The notes under the pieces were generated by a model. The model made no database searches and was not told where the DNA came from. It saw nothing but the letters and a program-made list of their open reading frames with translations. A stretch of DNA of 64,000 bases from Craspedostauros australis (lineage: Eukaryota; Bacillariophyta; Bacillariophyceae; Mastogloiales; Achnanthaceae): the NCBI GenBank assembly GCA_026770025.1, contig JAMXDE010000052.1, positions 62,001-126,000 of the forward strand, in the 5' to 3' direction. Of this stretch, positions 58,621 to 64,000 are shown piece after piece. Position 1 is the first letter of the stretch, and each line of letters starts with the position of its first letter. The position numbers and the translations under genes are program-made.

Positions 58621-59148
58621 TAATAGAGCCCAAACGTAATGGCTGTTGTCTTGTTGGCTGTTCTTTAGCTGTAGGCAGAGGCTTGACTGGCAAGCGATCC
58701 GGACGAGAGTCTTCTGTTCCACAAGTAGTCAATTTAGAATACTGGTAGATGGTGAAGAAACGTGCGGATTATGAGATTAGTGCTATGGTTCTTCTCTTCG
58801 AGGGGAATCTCCTGTGATGTCCTGTATGACAATGCGTGTGGGTTGTGTAGCCCAAGTACCGTGGGTCGAGATCCGTCGTCTGGGTTCTGTGAGAGACAAT
58901 GGGCGGTGATGCTCGTTGTTGTGGCTTCGGTTCCGTGCGTCGGCATTTTGGCGATGGCGGGTGTCAGAAACTTGGTTATCGGAACCCCAATGGTTCCCTG
59001 ACACGAATTCCGAAGATCTGCTTCAAGGTTCTGGATCTGTCTCCAAACGTGGGGTTCGGCGAAGTGTCTGTTCGATCTACTGGAATGCTGACGAGTCGGA
59101 TGATTCGTAGTCTCTCTCGCTAAGGTGGTTACTAGTTTAGCTCTATTA
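58621..59148 (-). repeat. 5' LTR of Copia 2
   Basis: 528 bp, one visible substitution from the 3' LTR. It is presumed to carry the element's promoter. It adjoins the 5' piece of giant gene copy B. Confidence 0.93.
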
Positions 59149-59607
59149 TGGTTTCCATTGCTTGCGCACGACAGTGCTCTTGCTTGTGTCTTGCACAGGC
59201 GACGACTTGGTGGCAGCACCATACGTCAATGGCTTGCTCACGGGCGACGACAGCGTCCAAAACAAAGACTTCTGTTCGGGTTGCGCCGACACGTCCTTCT
59301 CGACGACATCCGACATGGCCGCCGTTGTCGATGATGATCGATCGTCGCGCAGATTCGGCTTCGTCGTCGGACTCAGATGCAGTTCGAACGATGCGCTCTT
59401 GTCGTTGGTCATGCGGCTGGCCTGTGCTCTGGATTTGGGACTGCTGTTCTCAATGGATCGTCGGCTGCTGTTGTGGAACGAGGCACGAAAGGCTGGTGGC
59501 AAATGAGGATCGAACTGCTCTTGTGAATTCTGCTGCTGCGAATCATGACCCAACAGCTCGTCGATGCCCAGAGACCGGCTTGACGATGGTGCCGTGCTGG
59601 AATCCAT
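59149..59607 (-). pseudogene. giant disordered protein gene copy B, 5' part
   Basis: From the ATG at 59607 the encoded residues match the N terminus of copy A (MDSSTAPSSSRSLGIDELLG), with a two-residue deletion after LLG and a few substitutions. After TVVRKQWKP the frame enters Copia 2. The rest continues at 47320. The promoter side is intact, so a short N-terminal product could still be made. Confidence 0.8.
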
Positions 59608-60476
59608 TGTTGTCGTTGGGCGATGAACGCCTGCGTGTTGGGGAGGGTTGTGCCTCTCCCCAAAAGTCTCGTGGCGCTATCTGGCAGAGCAGGTGGTAAG
59701 CGGTGTCGTTGTGCTCACGAACCCTTTCGATCACCCAACCAAACAGGTACCCCACGCAAGCGACGCAACCAGAGACGTCCTTGCTTCACGCACTCGTGTG
59801 ATACACTGTGGTATGCTATGGCGCCTGATGTTCGTGGTCGCAACTTGTGCTCAATGTCGCTGTGCGTGGTACGGCTTGTGGTGTGGCTTGTATGAGGACG
59901 GTTCGTCCCACTTCAACAATAGACGTCGAAGGCAACAATCGCAACAAAGTTAAAGACAAGGACGAGGATGGTTGTTGTCTTGTCTCTCTTGTTGTTCTTG
60001 TTCTTGTTGGCGGTGTTGATGTGCAGAACTCGTCCAGTCATGTGCCATTGTCGTGCCACCCTTGATCTATCACAAGCTTTGTTGTGCTGCCTTCACTCAC
60101 TGCACCTCTCTCTGTTTCCTGCACAAGCGTTCTTGCTGTTCGTGTTGGGTGATGATGTGAGTCGTTCCCTGGAGAGGCGCTTTCTGTCCAAATCACTCCA
60201 ACCGGTTGCTATCTCGTGTGGAGTCCTTGTTTCCAATTCCATCCGAACATGGATGATGTTGTCGTTGAGTACTTTAAGCCTCAAGTATCTGTCCTACGCC
60301 GTGTCCTTCGTTAATTAGGATATTGTCATGGTAGTTCCTTGACATTAATATGGTCTTGGATACGCGACAAGAATAGGGTCATTGTGACCCCAGCTCCAAC
60401 AATCAAAATCCTTCCGTTTCGGAATGCTATCCTCGCAAAACTAGAGAGTCTGAGAGAAGGCTGGAGCCAACAGAGG
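59608..60476. other. intergenic spacer upstream of giant gene copy B
   Basis: Matches 25506-26370 in copy A with small indels. It ends at the unoccupied transposon site: the sequence reads through CAACAGAGGAGTC where copy A has the 4.4-kb insertion between CATAGG duplicates. I see no gene in it. Confidence 0.5.
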
Positions 60477-61262
60477 AGTCTTGCATTCCACTCAACCAGT
60501 CCCACAGGACAGCCATAGCTCTACCCATGACTGAATGGACCGCGATTGCAGAAGAGCCGGCATCGCAACGTCAAATTGTCACCGTTAACCGTCAGTGAAC
60601 TCAACGGAGACACGCAGTCGAACACTCCGCGAAACGATCACCGAACAACAGGATTTGTGCGAAGTTTGTCTGAGAAATCCCACCCGGCAAGTTCATGTGT
60701 AACACACGTATCGTCGCCAGTACTTGGCATGCCGCTATCAAATCCTCGGACATCAACTTGTTCTCGCGCGCAAGAAACAAACCTCATCTCCGTTGAAATC
60801 TGCCCGCCAACGGCGATACACGACCAATGTCACAACAAACAACCACGCAAAATGGCGTCACAAGTGCACAACACGTTCGTTGCGGGAGGCGCGCACTGGC
60901 GATGCTCCGGCTTGTTTCAGGCACATCCAAGGACACAAAGACGACAGATTGTGAGGTGTGACCGCTGTGCTGCGACGATGCATGCTCGACTCAGTCGTCA
61001 TGCGGCAACTGGGGCTTTCCGTCCGATCAGAGCAAAGCCCACAGACGAAGAGCTGCTCTGCGACTACGTATGGTCACAGGAGCGACGACATCCTCGACAC
61101 GAGTTGTCGTACAGTAATGCACAGGGAGACCATGCTCTCTCTCTCTCTCTCTCTTTCTCTACCACAAACGAGCATCGGAATTGATGAGAAAAACAATTGC
61201 TATCACTTCTTGTGGAGAAAGGGAGTTTACCCTACGATCCACCCTGTGTGATGACTTCTTAT
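60477..61262. other. intergenic spacer 3' of Cys-rich gene B
   Basis: Matches 30818-31594. It carries a (CT)n tract near 61136-61155 that is longer than in copy A. A 212-codon plus-strand frame here is not conserved as a frame in copy A, and I do not call it. Confidence 0.45.
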
Positions 61263-63620
61263 CTACGCGGAACAGGTATAATCGCCGATGCAGCCTCCGT
61301 CAGCCACGGGATCCACGTTGCCATAGCATGCCCTGGTACCAAGGCAAGCTCCATTGCCAACTTCGCCGTAGTTGAAGTAGCACGCTTGGGACATTTTGCA
61401 CGAATCCGCCCCGATCTCGCCGTAGTTGGAGTCGCAAGCTTGCTCTCCGATGCAAGACCTGGCGCTGACGTATTCTCTGTTGAAAGCGCAGGCTTGTGTT
61501 CCTTCGCAAGAGTTTTCGGCAATGTTCCCGCTGTTGCTCTCACAAGCGCTCTTGCCCACGCAGGAGTCTTGGTGGACGCCGCCGGTATTCAAATAGCAAG
61601 CTCGTTGTCCTTGGCATGACCCCGCTTCGATGTAACCGTAGTTCTCGTAGCAAGCTTCTTGTCCTTGACATGACCCCGCTTCGATGTAACCGTAGTTCTT
61701 GTAGCAAGCTTCTTGTCCTTGGCATGACCCCGCTTCGATGTAACCGTAGTTGGTTTCGCAAGCGTACTCGCCATGACAGGAGCCTTGGCCAATGTAACCA
61801 ACATTATTGTAACAAGCGCGGGTACCGTTGCACGCGTTCGATGCGACATACTCAGAGTTGTCGTAGCAGGCTTCTTCTCCAATGCAAGAGTAGTTGCCAA
61901 CGTTACCTTCATTCTGTTTGCATGCGTTTTCCAGTTGGCAGGAACCTTGACCGACGGCACCGCGATTCTCATAGCAAACACCGTCGCCGTTGCACGCGTA
62001 CGATGCGACGGTCGCGGAGTTGTCGTTGCAGGCTCTCTCTCCAATGCAGGAGTCCTTCGCAATGTTCCCCCTGTTTCTTTCGCAAGCGTACTGAAGATGG
62101 CAGGAGCCTTCACCAATGTTGCCATAATTTGAATCGCAAGAGCGTTCACCAATGCATGCGTTAGAAGTGACGGCTCCGTCGTTGAAGTAGCATGCGTAAT
62201 TGCCGAAGCACGATCCTTCGTCCACATCGGCGGTATTTTGCTGACAGGACGACTCGCCGATGCAGGAGCCGTCACTGACATTCGCGGAGTTGCCGTAACA
62301 CGCCGTCGTATTGATACATGAGCCACTACCAACGTCGCCACCGTTATCATAGCAAGCGATGATTCCGGAGCAAGAACCCTTGCCGATGGCCCCCTCGTTG
62401 TTATCGCATGCATTATTCCCATTGCAAGCGTCATCGGCGACAGGGCCAGAGTTCTCGTAGCAAGCTTTGTATCCGGAGCAAGAACCCTTGCCGATGACCC
62501 CCTCGTTGTACTCGCATGCTTCAGTACCATTGCAAGCGTCATCAGCAACAGTGCCAGAGTTCTCGTAGCAAGCCGAGTATCCGAAGCAAGAACCCTTGCC
62601 GATGACCCCCTCGTTGTACTCGCATGCACGGCTACCATTGCAAGCGTCGTCGGCGATAGTGCCAGAGTTCTCGTAGCAAGCTTTGTCACCATTGCAAGCG
62701 TCAACGGCGACAGTGCCAGAGTTGTGGTAGCAAGCTTCGTCACCATTGCAAGCGTCATCGGCGACAGTGCCAGAGTTCTCCTCGCAAGCAGCCTCGCCGT
62801 TGCAAGCACGGGAGGGCACAGACACAGCGGTGTACTGGCAGGCTCTGTCACCGTTGCAAGAGTAGGAGGCAATCTGGATGGTCGTCGTGATGTTGGGATT
62901 GAAGAAGCAAGCTTGCTCGCCATTGCAGGAGTCGGGGCAGACGGTCACAGAGCTGCCACTGCTCCAAGAGCATGCAGGGGATGTGGCGTTGACCGAAGCT
63001 TCGCAACAGCCGGCATCTTCGGCCGCGCAATTGGCAGTGACGGCTTCGGCTGTTCCAGCGAAGCACGGCTCGAGCACCTCGGGGGGCTTGGTCGATTTCG
63101 AGGACTTGGCCGATTTCGAGGACTTCGCCGATTTGGCGGATTTCGAGGACTTGAGCTGACGACTGTTGGCGTCGTGAGCCTCGTCTGTCTCCATTCCAAC
63201 AGACAGAGAGCTGTGCTCGTGCGATGCATGCTCATCCTCATCGCTGGACGCATCTTGGGCTTGAAGGCGACCGAGATCGGCGTGCTTGTCCTTGATGTTG
63301 GTGGAGATGGAAGGACGTGGACGGCGGGTGCTGTCTGCGACCTTGTTAGTTGTGGTCTTGACCTTTCCATCATGAGAGTGCAGGTGAGAGAGCAAGTGAG
63401 AGTGCAGGTGAGAGTGCGATTGCGAGTTTGGCATGTTGGCATCCTTCCTCTTGTCGTTGGCTGTCAACTCCAGGAGCTTCGCCTTGGCGGCGTTGGCATT
63501 GGCGTCGATTTTGTCATCTGCGACTGCCTTCTTGTTGGTGTTCAGCACCGCGTCGACGCCGTTGGAGACGAGGCTCTGAGCCACGACGAGAGCGAGGATG
63601 TCTTTCTTGATGATCGGCAT
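61263..63620 (-). CDS. Cys-rich repeat protein with Ser/Lys cluster, copy B (785 aa)
   Basis: Paralogue of 31595-34072. I set the start at the ATG at 63620 (MPIIKKDILALVVAQ) because it is the conserved start of copy A; the in-frame methionine 38 codons upstream is not conserved as a start. It has the same order: weak hydrophobic N terminus, His/Ser-rich region, Ser-Lys-Ala cluster, then about 30 Cys-Gly repeats of ~18 residues. The two copies differ in repeat content. Copy B has three nearly identical consecutive units with YIEAGSCQGQEACY near 61610-61760, where copy A has one such unit among different ones. The frame is intact, so both paralogues may be functional. Confidence 0.85.
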   Translation of the reverse strand: MPIIKKDILALVVAQSLVSNGVDAVLNTNKKAVADDKIDANANAAKAKLLELTANDKRKDANMPNSQSHSHLHSHLLSHLHSHDGKVKTTTNKVADSTRRPRPSISTNIKDKHADLGRLQAQDASSDEDEHASHEHSSLSVGMETDEAHDANSRQLKSSKSAKSAKSSKSAKSSKSTKPPEVLEPCFAGTAEAVTANCAAEDAGCCEASVNATSPACSWSSGSSVTVCPDSCNGEQACFFNPNITTTIQIASYSCNGDRACQYTAVSVPSRACNGEAACEENSGTVADDACNGDEACYHNSGTVAVDACNGDKACYENSGTIADDACNGSRACEYNEGVIGKGSCFGYSACYENSGTVADDACNGTEACEYNEGVIGKGSCSGYKACYENSGPVADDACNGNNACDNNEGAIGKGSCSGIIACYDNGGDVGSGSCINTTACYGNSANVSDGSCIGESSCQQNTADVDEGSCFGNYACYFNDGAVTSNACIGERSCDSNYGNIGEGSCHLQYACERNRGNIAKDSCIGERACNDNSATVASYACNGDGVCYENRGAVGQGSCQLENACKQNEGNVGNYSCIGEEACYDNSEYVASNACNGTRACYNNVGYIGQGSCHGEYACETNYGYIEAGSCQGQEACYKNYGYIEAGSCQGQEACYENYGYIEAGSCQGQRACYLNTGGVHQDSCVGKSACESNSGNIAENSCEGTQACAFNREYVSARSCIGEQACDSNYGEIGADSCKMSQACYFNYGEVGNGACLGTRACYGNVDPVADGGCIGDYTCSA

Positions 63621-64000
63621 GGTTGTTGGTGCGTGTTGGTGCGAATTGATGTGGTGCGAATGCGTGTCTGTGTCTGTGTTGCTTTGTTGTGCCGAATTAT
63701 GAGAACAGCAGCATTCAGGGGATGCAGGGTGCAAGGAAGAGATGGATCCAGTTGTTGCTATCCGTGTGTATCAAAGCTCGTGCATACGACAACTCTGCTC
63801 CACAGTGGCTGGCTTGTGTGTTTGTTGCCTTGTGTGTTTGTTGCCTTGTTTGCCTGTGTATCGGTGTGCAGAGGCATCGCCAAACTTCTCTGTCTGCTTC
63901 TTGTTTCTGGACAAAAGAGAAACGAGCGATGGCAAGCAGTTGCCTCTGACACAAGCGAGTGCCTCTTCGACGAAATCACCAACTTCGTCACCTCCAATTG
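63621..64000. other. upstream region of Cys-rich gene B
   Basis: Noncoding, matching 34073-34436. It has a shortened (TGTGTC)n tract near 63665-63680 and a duplicated 18-bp GTGTGTTTGTTGCCTTGT motif near 63817-63850 that is single in copy A. The window ends inside the duplication. Confidence 0.45.

Larger units (their letters stand above)
47321..59148 (-). mobile_element. Copia 2: complete 11.8-kb Copia-type LTR retrotransposon
   Basis: Bounded by 528-bp LTRs (47321-47848 and 58621-59148) that differ visibly at one site (47770 versus 59070). It is flanked by the 5-bp target duplication TGGTT at 47316-47320 and 59149-59153. The equivalent unoccupied site is in copy A near 25040. One minus-strand frame of 3542 codons encodes everything. 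LTR ends are TAATAGAG...CTCTATTA instead of TG...CA. A polypurine tract abuts the 3' LTR. The element is unusually large for Copia because of its long gag-side N terminus and a long extension after RNase H. The LTR similarity and open frame indicate a recent, possibly active copy. Confidence 0.93.
46698..64000. repeat. segmental duplication, copy B
   Basis: The paralogue of 24422-34436. Correspondence: 46698-47320 to 24422-25044; 59149-60476 to about 25040-26370; 60477-64000 to about 30818-34436. Copia 2 interrupts it. The match runs to the window end, so the real extent is larger. Confidence 0.88.

Noticed and set aside
60546-61184. 212-codon plus-strand frame, partly present in copy A at 30887-31303
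   Set aside because: The frame is broken by an indel in copy A despite high DNA similarity, and the composition is unremarkable; it looks noncoding.
1-64000. tRNA or rRNA genes
   Set aside because: No convincing cloverleaf or rRNA segment was seen by eye; a covariance-model scan would be decisive.

Overview
The window looks like nuclear DNA of a diatom or close stramenopile. I infer this, with moderate confidence, from three things: Copia-type LTR retrotransposons, a gene pair encoding long arrays of the short Cys-Gly repeat (C-N-G-x-x-A-C type) that is common in diatom genomes, and Ser/Lys-rich low-complexity proteins. Genes are monocistronic, widely spaced and on both strands. I found no bacterial operons, no rRNA, no CRISPR array and no tRNA that I could support by eye.

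Left part (1-8.5 kb). A tandem duplication carries an LRR-like gene followed by a convergent FAD-dependent monooxygenase relic. Unit 1 is 1-2291 and is cut by the window edge; unit 2 is 4478-5789. Both monooxygenase copies are broken. The two copies share some in-frame TGA codons, each has private ones, and copy 2 has lost about 0.95 kb. Next comes a decayed DEP-domain plus pyridine-nucleotide-disulfide oxidoreductase gene, with a lesion in its redox motif. A gene for a Ser/Arg-rich repeat protein (723 aa) lies at 8651-10822.

Middle left (12-25.5 kb). A giant gene for a disordered protein reads on the minus strand from 25505 to 12043. It is split by a very young Copia element (12784-19686) with 520-bp LTRs and a 5-bp target duplication. 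Joining the two flanks at one target copy gives an uninterrupted frame of 2185 codons including the stop.

Centre (24.4-34.4 kb) and right (46.7-64 kb). These are two copies, A and B, of one segmental duplication: [5' part of the giant gene] - [intergenic] - [Cys-rich repeat protein gene]. Copy A carries a 4.4-kb DNA transposon (26371-30811) with 150-bp terminal inverted repeats, a 6-bp target duplication and a transposase-like protein with a D-D-(37)-E arrangement. Copy B lacks this insertion and so shows the unoccupied site. Copy B of the giant gene is instead split near its 5' end by a second, much larger Copia element (47321-59148). That element has one uninterrupted 3542-codon gag-pol frame with an ~860-residue extension after RNase H and non-TG/CA LTR ends. 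Copy B is also truncated at 46698.

Between A and B lie a decayed RNase H-bearing retroelement that appears to lack its reverse transcriptase (35.8-40.5 kb) and a gag-only LTR element (42987-46549). The gag of the latter is split by an ~790-bp sequence that also occurs in inverted orientation at 42158-42957.

Overall the interval is gene-poor, duplicated and heavily colonised by mobile elements. The apparently live pieces are Copia 1, Copia 2, the TIR transposon, the two Cys-rich genes, the LRR-like gene and the 723-aa repeat gene. Most of the enzyme genes are relics.
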